Positions 50,201 through 61,167 of a stretch of DNA of 64,000 nt are shown here, one piece after another. How positions within the stretch are numbered: the first letter of the stretch is position 1; each line of letters starts with the position of its first letter. The DNA is from Theristus sp. LFF4_11. Lineage: Eukaryota > Nematoda > Chromadorea > Monhysterida > Xyalidae. A program made the translations under genes and the position numbers. Under the pieces are notes generated by a model, which did no database searches, was not told where the DNA came from, and saw only the letters and a program-made list of their open reading frames with translations. The DNA is taken from positions 32,437 through 96,436 of the forward strand of contig JASANC010002284.1 of NCBI GenBank assembly GCA_030248135.1. Direction: 5' to 3'.

Positions 50201-53200
50201 ATGAACATGATATCTTGTTGATTGGCGTATGTTATAGGTCTACAATGGAGTTGTGCGATATATTGTTAAACAATTGGAGCGGAGATGTTGGTTAATACCA
50301 CATCACACGACCGTTTTTCAGATACCCGATAACATGGCCACATGTTAAAACTTGCGTGCTGAGCTAAACTAACGTGTTAAACTTGCGTCTGTCAGTTGCC
50401 CGCAACGTGATCGCGAAATCATGGTACGTGTTTTCGATACGATGATTTGAAGAGTGGGCTCTCGCCATGTGGCAGATAGCATAGCTGGTTGAACCTGAAA
50501 GTAAGTGTCTTGAGGGGGGGGGGGGGCGACCGGGTCGACAGGGGTTGCCGACTTAGCTACAGCAAACAGGAATTTTTGAACACAGTCAAATTTTGGTAAT
50601 TTTCTAAAGAGGAACCACTAAGAACGGTTCAATATTCAAGTACACGTGAAAAATTGCCCTGTTTTACTGTTGAAAATGCAACTTTCCCTCTATGAAATGG
50701 ACATAATTTCAATAAAACACGATTTTCGCTCTTATAGTTTCCCGGATCGTTCTGAAAATAGTCTAGATGAACTCAGCTCGACGAGACGCTTCGAACGAAC
50801 CTAACTTGTAAAAAAAAATTTTTTTTTTTAAAAAAATTTTTTTTAATTTAAAAAAAAATCCGGATTTTTTTTTCCCCTAACCCTACCGCGGTGCCCCCTG
50901 GCTGGTCAGTGCGACGGACCCCAGGCAGAACTGCCGAAGGTGTTTTACCACAGACAGATCTTATAGTCTGGGCAAAACATCAGCGATCCTAGATAGTAAA
51001 ATCTCACAAAAACAACCATCCCGCCGCGGGCAATAAAGCCACAAGGGAACCGGTGTTTTGCGAGTGTATACAATATGTGAAGTTCGCTGTTTGCGATTTC
51101 GCCAGGTAGACGCATACCGCGTGCCCCCTGGCTCGTCAATGCGACGGACACCTATGTTCATACTTTATCAGGTATATACATGTAATCGTGTTCGGCAGAC
51201 CAAATTACATACATGAATGCGGGCTTAGCTTCTTTCAAAATGGAACGATTTTTTTTTATTTCGGGATCCAAAGCAAATACAATTTTCAACTCAAAGTATA
51301 TACAGAGTGGGCCAAAAAAAGGTTCCATTTTCAAACTGCTGTCACTGGATGGTATTTCAATATTATGAGCTGAAATTTTCAGCATTGATAAAACATGTGA
51401 TGCCATTTTTCTGACAAAATTTTTATCTAGTTTGGTCAAGTAGATTCAGTTTTACAGCACAATGTTTAAAAATTCCCAAATTTTCAAAAAAACGGATTTT
51501 TAACCAAGAATTTAACAACGAATCATTGCTCATAGACATCCAAATCATCATCAAGGTTTGTCGTCCGGCAGCGGCTGGATGGAATTTTACGCGAAACTGG
51601 CGAGTCACTGCAGAAAAACTTTCAGATTGCTCCCACCAGATAGCACACCAGACCCGTTGTTCTGCTGTCCACTTAACCATGACGAAACTGCAGAAAACTG
51701 AAACACTGTTTTTATTCAAACCGCAGAAAAACTTTTCAAAAGAAACAAATTAACAGACAGAGCAACACAGAAAACAAAAAATCAACTGAACAAATCTTTC
51801 TGTCGCAGTCGCATGGCTGCTGACTCGAGTCCGTTGTGAAACATCAGCAGAATTTCGCTCGAGGTGCTCAAATGCAATTCAAGTGTGAGACCTTTCCACT
51901 CTGAGCGCATGATTTGAACTATTACGGGTATCCAAAAAGACCAATTTGTCACCTTGCAACAGTTTCAAAATTGAATCACGCATCTTGATACTAAATTTTT
52001 CTTGCACTCATTTCAGTCAATTTGTTGATTTTTCGAGCTTTTTAAAAAATCTGCCACAGTGATCGCTAGGAATTATATATCGGAAAAAAATTTTTGTCAG
52101 TAAAATGGCAACGCATGTTTTATCAGTGCTGAAAATTTCAGCTCATAATATTAAAACACCAGCCAGTGACAGCAGTTTGAAAATGGAACCTTTTTTTGGC
52201 CCACCCTGTATTTCAGTCTTTTTGTGGGCGATAATTTGCTCAATTATTTTTTTTTAGAAAACCGAATCGGTTCTGAGATTCTCACACAGTTATTCCCTTT
52301 GGGCTTTGCACCATATTTGACAACAAATGACTACAGAGACACGAATAACACCAAAATAAACGAAGGTAGAAAACGCAATAATGGGACCTAAAAAGTTCAA
52401 ATGGGAAAATAACTTAATGACACAAATCGTGGGGATAAGCATAATCATGCCGACCGAATTAGGTGCCAAGTGTTGCCAAGTTTCGGTGACACTGGCACAA
52501 GTTTTCTTGCATCTCATACCAAAGACAACCAGCTTTTCTAGACAACATAGATACTTCTCAAATTTTTGAATGTCAGCATCGTGTTCAGGATCAGTTTTCT
52601 TTCCGAACCCAAAGCAAATACAAATTTGAACGAAAAATCTATATTTCAGGCATTTTGAGAGTAGTATCTTGCTAAATTAGTTTTTTAACATAAGCGAAAT
52701 AATGTTTATCAGACTTTTATTGCATGTCCGTGTCCATTTTCAACAACAACGGAGAAACTTTCCTTCAACTGGGTCGCATCCTGAGGGAAACTTACCCTAA
52801 ATTTGGTATTTTGGGTATTTTTGTCCAGTTTGGGAATTTGCTGCTCAATAAAAATTTCTAATTTGTTTTTTGAATATCACTAATCATTCTTTAGTAGACT
52901 TTTCTACACGTATTGGCTCAATTTACAGACTTTTTACTTTATTTTTATAGTCCGAGTCACCAAGGATCAATTCTGCCCAAATAAAAAAGGTTGTTAAGGG
53001 TTGGAACCTTGTTTTTAGGTGCAAATAGGCATTTTTCATATTTTTAAATGTCAGCATTGTGTTCTGCGTCAAAAATAACCCCAATAACAAAATATCACAC
53101 ACAAACTCTAGTTTCCTTTTCCTTTCGGAACTCAAAGCAAATACAAATTTGAACGAAAAATCTATATTTCAGGCATTTTGAGGGTAGTATCTTGCTAAAT

Positions 53201-56200
53201 TAGTTTTTTAACAAAAGGGAAATGATGTTTATCAGACTTTATTGCATGTCCGTGTCTATTTTCAACAACAACGGAGAAACGTTCCTTCAACTGGGTCGCA
53301 TCCTGAGGGAAACTTACCATAAATTTGGTATTTTGGGTATTTTTGTCCAGTTTGGGAATTTGCTGCTCAATAAAAATTTCTAATTTGTTATTTGAATATT
53401 GCTCATCATTCTTTAGCAGACTTTTCTACACTTTTTGGCTCAATTTACAGACTTTTTACCTTATTTTTATAGTCCGAGTCACCAAGGATCAATTCTGCCC
53501 AAATAAAAGGGGTTTTAAGGGTTGGAACCTCGTTTTTAAAAGCAAATAAGCATTTTTCAAATTTTTAAATGTCAGCATCGTGTTCTGCGTCAAAAATAAC
53601 CCCTAAGTACAAACTTTCAGACCAAAAAGAGCAATTTCATAAAAATCGAGTGTTTTGGGCACCAAACTGGGACCAGTCAAAATGAATGAGCGCCGTGGTT
53701 TGAAAAAATCGAATGCATGGGTGAAATGCGCATGGACGGGGACTATAACGACCTGTAGTTCCCACACCTGCATTTTGAAATTTATGGTCATTTTTTGGCA
53801 AAAAACTGCATTTTTGACCGTTTTTGGAGTACCCAAATTTTGCACTTTTTTGCCCCTAAAAAGGGTAATTTTTATCCAAATTTTTTTTCTGGAGTTTGAC
53901 TGTTAGCGCAGGTTCTGCGCTTTAGTTTGATATCCGGATGAAGATATAAAGCCAAAGGAGTGCAGAGTTACAGCTATTTTTGTGCAAAAACGGCAAAAAT
54001 CGTGTTTTGCTTGACCTGGCTTTGGTTTCAAGGCCCCACAGCTCGCCACAGTGGGTCTTAGGGGCTGAAAATTTTTTTGGGAGAGTTTCTTGCGCATATC
54101 AAACTATTCCCCCTATCAGAACGTCGAAAACTGAAAGTCGAAAAATTGGCTGGCCGGACTTGGGCTGTCTGAGTCGCGGACAGCATCTTAAAGCAAATGA
54201 CGTCATTTTAGTCCGGACACGTTCGAATAAATCCACAATACTGTTTTCGTTCAGTTGAAAACCACCGATAGCATTCTTCACGTGGCCGATTTTTCTTGAA
54301 ACTGCGACTGAAAACACCTAGCCAATTAGACGACATGGACCGTGGTAAACAACAAAAAAACCTGGAAAATGGGAGGTGGTAAACGAACCGTTCCTTCGCG
54401 AGCGCACTCAACGCCTGCAGTAGAATGGGCACAACGGTTTGATCGAGATACTGACGGGTTGGAATCGATTGCAGCGCTTGAGCCTGTTCGGAATCACTTG
54501 TTTGTTTCATTTAAAAAAAAACCTTTTCTGTTCATTCCGTTGTCGTTTTATGAAAAACATTCAGAGCCTTCACTCCGTGGTCAACAATTTAGCGCATTCC
54601 ACGTGTCTGGTGTTCTTGTTCAGTCAGCCATAGTAAATAAGACACCCAACAATCCTCTGAGCTTTCTGCAGTGAAATCACGCACGCTGACGAGTAGAAAA
54701 TACCGATTCCCATCATTTCAATTCACTTTAGGTGCTATAATGATATGCATGCATGCGTTTAATGTTGATTGTAGAAAACCGTGAGTTGACGTGGAAGGGT
54801 ACGCTACATCATCAAAACAAGAGTCTTCGACCACAGAACCCTGCCTGCATACAAAAAAACACAAACACAAAACAACAGAAAACGAGTTGAACCTGCTGCT
54901 GCTGTTTCTGCTGCTCTAATTCGACGGCTTTCTGCTTTTCCGCTTCTTTTTCGGCCTCGGTTGGCAAGGTAGGCTCCTGAAAAATTCGACATTTTTAAAA
55001 ACAATTTCCGGTTTCATGAAAATGACAACGCCGAAAATCGTTCTGCCCTTCCACCTTAGATTCCACACATTTGTTGCAAAACTAGTGCAGGTCAAAAAAT
55101 TCAGTGAAAAGAGACAAACAACAAAAAAAAATAATCGTACCGGTTCAGGCGGGGCGGCGGCCGACTCCGTTGCTTCCGCAGGGGCGCCCTAAAACAGGAA
55201 AAATCGAGAAAAAAAAACTTTTTTCCGACCAAAAACACGCATGATAACAAAATACGGGACTTACGGAAAAGTTCGTTTTCTCAGAAAACCGAAAAAACAA
55301 AAACAAAAACCATCTAGATGGAACGGACGAACATGAATTCAGAATTGGTCTCAGACACGAGGACTGCTCAAGAAGTCCACCGAGTTTTTATTCTGTGATT
55401 TTCTGTTTTCACACGTCTCAGTTCAGCGCGCGCTACGAGCGAGATAAAAAAGTGACCGTGAACGTTCACATCACGGTCACCTGCGACTGGTCCACGTCAA
55501 TCGCTTGCTGCTCCGTCGCTCCGTCAGCCGGTGCCTTTTCAGAGTCCTCAGTGGCGGCAGTCGCCGAGTCGGTTTCCATACTCTGCGCCACAAAAAAATT
55601 TCTTTGTTCACAGTTTGCCCGATTGAACTTTTACGAGTGCTCTGCGATGATGTTTAGGTTTCGGGCATAATACAACGAGAGTTTGTCCGTGAAGGTAAAA
55701 TCCCTTGCTTGAACATTGTGACAAGAAAAATTGGCGCATTCGCAAACCACCACGATGACGACGACAGCCACACGCCAAAAAAAATAGACAGCCAGAGCTA
55801 GAGAGCCATAGCCACACACTGTAAAAACAAGCGCTGAACGAAGCTAGCACTCAGTGCTGAGAGTAGGAAGACCACTTTTTGACGTTCAAAGATAAACAAA
55901 GTAAAAATTACAAAACATCCGAAAAACACCAGCAGCACAGCACCTCGTCAGCGGCCGGCGCAGTGGCCGATTCGTCCTTGTTTGCGTCGCCGGCTGACGC
56001 TGCTACCGCCGCCGGTTGAGCGCCGCCGTCGCCGCCGCCGCCCGTATTCGCTGCTCGCTCACTTTCGTCGCCTGACAAAATTGGATCGTTGTTTCATTAA
56101 GTTCTCATCATGAATAATACCAAATCAATCAATAATAATGCAAACCGATTTTAGTTGTCTATTTCTGTCACTGTCTGCGATAGAAAAAGACTCGAAAAGT

Positions 56201-56362
56201 ATCAATCAGGTAAAAGTAGGGGGAGGACAACAATGTTGAGCACAATTACTGGTATTCGTAATTTGGAGTCAATTTGCTTTGCAAATCATAATAACCTGCT
56301 TCAACTGGTGCTTGCACTTGTTGCTCGGCGGGAACGTCGGCAGATGCAGGTTGATCGGACAT
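47241..56362 (-). CDS. DPY30: DPY30 homologue, COMPASS/MLL histone methyltransferase subunit (7 exons)
   Basis: Exons: 56362-56296, 56071-55944, 55582-55481, 55188-55141, 54976-54893, 54483-54389, 47355-47241. They join in phase to 639 nt, 212 aa. The signature is the DPY30 dimerisation motif, residues about 149-189: [20 protein letters not shown] across exon 6, then [14 protein letters not shown] in exon 7, with the splice inside the Arg codon between them. DPY30 dimers bind ASH2L in the H3K4 methyltransferase core. Human DPY30 is only 99 aa; here about 143 N-terminal residues are Ala/Glu/Asp/Gly-rich and look disordered, ending in a Glu/Lys/Gln-rich helix. The N-terminal exons are supported by open frames, GC-rich codons, matching phases and splice sites, not by homology. 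The last intron is 7.0 kb and carries a giant inverted-repeat element. Confidence 0.92.
49834..50885 (-). mobile_element. hAT-like MITE family A, copy 3 (nested)
   Basis: 1052 bp, inverted relative to copies 1-2, with 8-bp duplication CCGCGGTG (49826-49833 and 50886-50893). The target is a repeat of about 90 bp whose uninterrupted second copy lies at about 51075-51152, giving a natural empty site. Confidence 0.93.
51303..52208 (-). mobile_element. Tc1/mariner-like element remnant
   Basis: 906 bp with ends CAGAGTGGGCCAAAAAAAGG and inverse CCTTTTTTTGGCCCACCCTG, TA on both sides. Terminal repeats extend about 60 bp (through CAAACTGCTGTCACTGG). It holds a transposase N-terminal fragment and sits in the centre of the 6.6-kb element. 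Confidence 0.85.
51423..51680 (-). pseudogene. Transposase N-terminal helix-turn-helix fragment
   Basis: The frame starts [20 protein letters not shown] and continues [13 protein letters not shown], the pattern of the N-terminal helix-turn-helix found in many animal Tc1/mariner-type transposase-related proteins. About 45 residues look real, then the frame degenerates. There is no catalytic DDE region, so it cannot be an active transposase. Confidence 0.6.
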
Positions 56363-56570
56363 TTTTTGTTTGCAGTGCAGCGAAATTCAAATGAATAATG
56401 AATCGATTTGAGGTCACCAACACTGTCGTTCGCCACTTCACTTTACTTTTTGTGTCAAAAAAGTGACAATCCCGATTCTCTGTTTTTTTAATAAAAAAAT
56501 CAACTTTTTTAATCAATAAAAAATTTCAAAATGCCGGAGAGGAAATCTGAACATGGACAAAAATGTAGGG

Positions 56571-56750
56571 AGGCGGAAACACCATTTAGTTTTTCGTCCG
56601 TACGCACAAACGTCGTTCTAAATCCCGTGCGCAAACTAATCGTGTCCGTAATGCATTAAGATAGCACACACGACACGATTTCTAAATCGCGTGGCCATTT
56701 TTTACGTGTCGTGTCCGTGCGTACGCACAAAAAACTAATTGCTAAACGCG
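56571..56750. mobile_element. MITE with CGTCCGTACGCAC ends, copy 2
   Basis: Almost identical to 4691-4872 and directly joined to the truncated hAT-like copy that follows. About 210 bp upstream of the DPY30 ATG. Confidence 0.72.
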
Positions 56751-57744
56751 CCTGGAAAAAATCCGGATTTTTTTTATTTAAAAAAAAATTAAAAAAAAAA
56801 TTCTTTGCAAGTTAGGTTTTTTCGAAGCGTCTCGTCGAGCTGAGTTCAGCTAGACTATATTCAGAACGATCCGGAAAACTATAAGAGCGAAAATCGTGTT
56901 TTATTGAAATTATGTCCATTTCATAGAGGGAAAGTTGCATTTTCAACAGCAAAACAGGAAAATTTTTGACGTGCACTTGAATATTGAACCGTTCTTATTG
57001 TTCCTTTTTAGAAAATTACCAAAATTTGACTGTGTTCAAAAATTCCTGTTTGCTGCAGCAAAGTCGGCAACCCCTGTCGACCCGGTCGCCCCCCCCCCCC
57101 CAAGACACTTACTTTCAGGTTCAACCAGCTATGCTATCTGCCACATGGCGAGAGCCCACTCTTATCGTATCGAAAACACGTACCATGATTTCGCGATAAC
57201 GTTGCGGGCAACTGACAGACGCAAGTTTAACACGTTAGTTTAGCTCAGCACGCAAGTTTTAGCATGTGGCCATGTTATCGGATATCTGAAAAACGGTCGT
57301 GTGATGTGGTATTGACCAACACCTCCGCTCCAATTGTTTAACAATATATCGCACAACTCCATTGTAGACCTATAACATACGCCAATCAACAAGATATCAT
57401 GTTCATCTCATGGCCTACCGACTGAAAAACATGTTCTAAGTTGCAACAACACGATTTCTGAAACGATATTTCAATTAAGTTAAGTCATTTCAACGCTAAA
57501 AATTGACCCTAGAAGTCATCCAAATAAAAAACGTGGAGTACGTCGGTCAAAATGACCAAATAATGACATTTACCTAAGCACACAAAGAAGTTGGGAAGAA
57601 AATTTAGTTTGAACTTTCAAAAAAATTATGCCATAAATCGAATTTTCAGAGCAAAGTAGAAGAAAAATTTTTCAAATTTGTTTAATTTGAAAAAAAATCT
57701 AAATTTTAAAAAAACGAAAAAATTTTTCAAAGCCCTTAACCCTA
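56751..57744 (+). mobile_element. hAT-like MITE family A, copy 4 (left end missing)
   Basis: Matches the other family A copies from AAAAAATCCGGATTTTTT to TTAACCCTA, but lacks the left TAGGGTTA end. No matching 8-bp duplication is visible. Confidence 0.85.
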
Positions 57745-57832
57745 GGTGGGGATCCACGAGAAACGAGATCCCCACCCCTCCACTGGGTGCAACTTCGCAC
57801 CCCTCATCTTCGGTACTGGGAATTACAATATA

Positions 57833-59174
57833 CAGTGGCGGCCAAAAGTGTTGGAACTAGGGTTGTTAAAAAAAAACAAAAATCGTCATTTTTGTTTTTT
57901 TTTTTAAATTTTTTTTTTAAAAAAAAATTTCAAAAATCAAAGTTGTGCTAAATCAATCAGGGAGTCCGAAGAACCACATATGATATGCAAGCGCCTCCCG
58001 AATGACTCCCGTATGGCGGAACTTTGCAGATTTTGTTTTGGTGACCTCAATTACCCCTTTTCCAAACCGTCACCATGCCTCTTCTTGTGTTTTGACCTCC
58101 AAAACGTCACTAATTGTCCCCAGCTAAGCTAATGCTGAAGTGAAGACAAACATACCGCCTTGAAATTCGATCAATTCTTCTGATGGTGTCGCGACGACAC
58201 GACACGAAGCAGCAACCAGACAACGTAGCGCTTGCAAACGGAGCAGCGAGCGCAATCGGACGCTCTGCGATGCGAATCGTCACCTTATCTGCATCGGAAA
58301 TGGTAGGCTAAGCTTTGGGACGCTCAAAAACTTCATCGCAGATGTTGTCGAAGCCTAAAATCAGTCGGTAAAACGGCCCAAAATCGACTGCTAAAGGTTT
58401 TACGAGGTATAATCAAAGAAAATTTTTGTTGAACTTTCGAAAAATTGTGCCAAAATTGAGGTTTTCAGAGCATATTAGAGGAAAATTTTTCGAATTTAAA
58501 AAAAAAAATCGGCATTTTTGTTTTTTTTTAATCACTTTTTTTTAAAAAAAAATTTTTCATTTTTGTTTAACAACCCTAGTTGGAACGCTGCGCGCGTGCG
58601 TGCTGTGTATTGCGCGTGTGTTCCATCAGCCGTACAAACGCTATAAAAGAATCCCATGCTATTTTTTTTGTTTTTTAGACCACTGAGTGTATCTAGTACA
58701 CTATTCGCAGGGTTTTTTCACTCAAGCATACATTTATTTGACAAATACCGAACATTACAACACGCCTCCATCGCATATGACTGGCAGTAAAACTGATTCA
58801 AAATCATTGGTAAAAAACTATTCTACGATGTATTAGCGTTTGTTTGTGTTTGAATTATCTAACAGACGTGTGTTGCGTTCATGTTTCGGGTTCCAGTCGG
58901 GTTGTATTGTTTATTCCGCTATGTTTTCTTGCCAAATAATTTTGAAACAGTTTTACTGCCAAATGGAGGTGTGTTGTAATGTTCGGTATTTGTCAAATAA
59001 ATGTATGCTTCAGCGAAAAAAAACCTGCGGATAGTGTATTAGATATACTGTAATCACAAAAACAAAAAAAATTAGCATGGGATTCTTATAATAGCGTTTG
59101 TAAGGCTGATGATACACACGCGCAACACACGCGCACAAATGCGCGCAGCGTTCCAACACTTATGGCCGCCACTG
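57833..59174. mobile_element. Tc1/mariner-like MITE hit by a hAT-like MITE
   Basis: Ends CAGTGGCGGCCAAAAGTGTT and inverse AACACTTATGGCCGCCACTG, flanked by TA. Inverted arms continue through GGAACGCTGCGCGC and CGCTATAAAAGAATCCCATG. Without the nested 721-bp element and its duplication it is about 613 bp. No transposase. Confidence 0.9.
57858..58578 (+). mobile_element. hAT-like MITE family B, copy 2 (nested)
   Basis: 721 bp, the same length as 39221-39941 and nearly identical, with 8-bp duplication GTTGGAAC (57850-57857 and 58579-58586). Confidence 0.93.
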
Positions 59175-59464
59175 TAGAAACCTCTAGTTTTGTAATCAGT
59201 ACCTCAAATAACCCGAGCCCGAATACCCGTTTTCAGCCCGTACTTTAGCAATATCTCAATATTCGAATTCAGCGCAACAGCGCTTCCCCATCCCTTATCG
59301 ACTACAACTCGGCAGCCCCCGTCGGTAGTACCGTAGTACCCCCTCCCAAAATGTTCCCATTATGATAATCCCAAATTTTTATCACTTTACCAATTTCGGA
59401 TTTCCGCATCACGCATGAAACTGTTTACCAAGCTACAGTCTAACTCAAAAATATATCAAACTAC

Positions 59465-59679
59465 GATCTATTTTTTCAAACGTGGCCCACTAAAATGACG
59501 TCATGTGCGCTTGTCGTTCACAGCAAACCAGATTTTCCGTTTAGCCGATTTCTTCCCGTAAACAAATGGTGAATGTCGAATCAGTCACACCAAACTGACA
59601 TTTTAGTGCCTGTACTTTGACAAACGGGCGTTTTTAAAGCAAAATGACGTCATAGAAAAGAATAAATAAATCCACAATA
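59465..59679 (-). mobile_element. MITE of the AAACGTGTCC/TGACGTCAT family, copy 4
   Basis: Inverse orientation to 9111-9343, about 215 bp. Its right end (ATCCACAATA) overlaps the start of the next palindromic MITE. Confidence 0.83.
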
Positions 59680-59818
59680 GCTGATTGGTCGGTGATCGTG
59701 ATGCATGCATTCTGTGCATGAGTTGCTGTGGAGCGTCGGACTTTGATCTGCACAGAATGCATGCATCACGATCCCCAACCAATCACCTAGTGGGATACGT
59801 TATTGAGTTGGACTGTGT
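59677..59818. mobile_element. Palindromic CTGATTGGTCGG-family MITE
   Basis: Ends AGCTGATTGGTCGGTGATCG and CGATCCCCAACCAATCACCT with inverted GATGCATGCATTCTGTGCA motifs; outer edge TTGAGTTGGACTGT. Confidence 0.72.
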
Positions 59819-60076
59819 ACGCGTGCATTGAGTTCTCCGGAACCAAAATAAAACATCTTCAACATACAACAAACGTTGTTGTTGTGTCAATAATCGTGAG
59901 TTCTCTGTGTGTGGTCGAACGGCAAAAACAGAATAGACGGACGAATGCATAACAATCTGGAATCCGGATCGGTGGTGCAACAAGGCGTGCAGTAGGTATT
60001 GTATTTGCAAACACCGCACAGATGGGCCCATATCCGAGAGACCTCCAGGAGATGTCGTGTCTGTCATGGACTTGGT

Positions 60077-60234
60077 GCAGATCTAATTTCTGGTTGACAC
60101 ACAAGTTGAACGTGGGTTTGAAGCGTTTCGTGGTCGGTATTGGTATAGTTTCGTTTCGTTTGGTTAAATCACCATACCGAAATGCTTCAAACCCACGTTC
60201 AACCTGTGCGTCAACCATAAATTCAGATCAGCAC
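60077..60234. mobile_element. Small inverted-repeat element
   Basis: About 158 bp hairpin: AGATCTAATTTCTGGTTGAC, then AAGTTGAACGTGGGTTTGAAG with close inverted partners on the right. The minus-strand frame over it (59859-60218) is a by-product. It lies about 170 bp before the micro-exon gene. Confidence 0.7.
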
Positions 60235-60407
60235 TAAGACCACGTTTGGTCGACTGACATTGTCTCGTATTTTCAAAAATCACCATTTCCACAGCTACAT
60301 TGTACTTCAAACTTTGTACTGTGCAGTCAAACAAAGAAAGCGAATCCTGAAAACTTGCACAAAGACACATTCAAAAAAACTAAGAAAAATTCAAGATTGA
60401 ACACGAA

Positions 60408-60792
60408 ATGAACACGAAACTGAACGTTGTCGGTACTGCAGTGGTCATTTCGATGTTTGCACCCGTGCTCATGGCATGTATATCGCGCGATAAAAAAGGT
60501 ACATGTATAGTGGAAAGTATACTTCAAAATACATAAGTGAACAATTTTAAACGACTTGAAAAAACAATCGAAAATAGTTGCAGGAAGTGCCAACAAAGAC
60601 GCACCAATTGGTAAGTGAGGTGAGAGATCATAAAAGCTTGTTACCATTTTGTGATTATTGAAGTTTTGTAATGTATACCATAAATGTATTCAGACCGCAC
60701 CAAGTAGACGATTTTGTAAACAATTTTAAACAACAGTTCAAAAATAGAAGAAACTACGGTACTTACAGCCAGCGCCGAGGACGTGCCAATTG
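60408..60792 (+). CDS. Start of unrecognised gene: membrane-anchored peptide with micro-exons (partial)
   Basis: Three consecutive exons are inferred: 60408-60498, 60584-60610 (27 nt) and 60769-60792 (24 nt), with introns of 85 and 158 nt. All junctions are phase 1 with good sites (donors GTACAT, GTAAGT, GTGAGT; acceptors TTGCAG, TTACAG). Exon 1 encodes one hydrophobic signal-anchor segment (LNVVGTAVVISMFAPVLMAC) followed by a basic SRDKK stop. The two micro-exons each encode a short acidic peptide ending in a V/A-P-I-G pattern (KDAPIG, EDVPIG), so they look like duplicated modules. No family is recognised. The rest of the gene would lie inside or beyond the palindrome at 61.2-64 kb. The short coding length leaves room for chance. 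Confidence 0.5.
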
Positions 60793-60807
60793 GTGAGTAT
60801 ACGTGTA

Positions 60808-61000
60808 GAAAGGCACGCTCAAAAATGCCAAAATCCATTCCAAAATTGGTTTCACGCCACAATCTGCGTTGTGCTCCGCCCGCATGGCCTTTTTTGTAAG
60901 TTTGAAATTTTGCATGAAAATATTTTTGGAATGGATTTTGGTATAAGAAATGATTTTTTTCAGTGGATTTTGGCATTTTTTTGAGCGTGTGGGTATGCTG
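60808..61000. mobile_element. Inverted-repeat MITE in the micro-exon gene
   Basis: Ends GCACGCTCAAAAATGCCAAA and inverse TTTGGCATTTTTTTGAGCGT, then inverted TCCATTCCAAAA. It begins 16 bp after the donor of the 24-nt exon. Confidence 0.7.
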
Positions 61001-61167
61001 CATGAAAACTACAATGGGGAAAACGACTCCTTCTCGAGTTTTGTTGAACATTATATTTTGGTTTTGGCATGAAATTTGAGACTGCTGAAGAAATGTTAAC
61101 ACCGTTTGCAAATAAGAGTGGGGGGGGGCCCTAGGAACATTCCGTGATACATGGAAAAGTTTTTAAA

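Larger units (their letters stand above)
47557..54187. mobile_element. 6.6-kb TTAA-flanked inverted-repeat element (piggyBac-like target)
   Basis: It inserts into a MITE with duplicated TTAA (47553-47556 and 54188-54191). Terminal repeats read GAGGCCGTCCGCGACTCAGA on the left and, inverted, GATGCTGTCCGCGACTCAGA on the right. Subterminal arms of about 1.6-2 kb (47557-49520 and about 52565-54187) are inverted copies made of tandem units of about 520 bp (marker GACTCGGACTATAAAAA). The centre holds a hAT-like insertion and a Tc1-like remnant. No piggyBac transposase is visible. The whole lies in the last DPY30 intron. Confidence 0.88.
47374..54240 (-). mobile_element. MITE of the AAACGTGTCC/TGACGTCAT family, copy 3, split by a 6.6-kb insertion
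   Basis: The left part 47374-47556 and right part 54188-54240 rejoin to one ordinary copy of the family at 9111-9343. The break is at TTAA, present on both sides of the insert. Confidence 0.85.

Noticed and set aside
59859..60218. 119-codon minus-strand ORF
   Set aside because: Most of its first half is a small inverted-repeat element (60077-60234).
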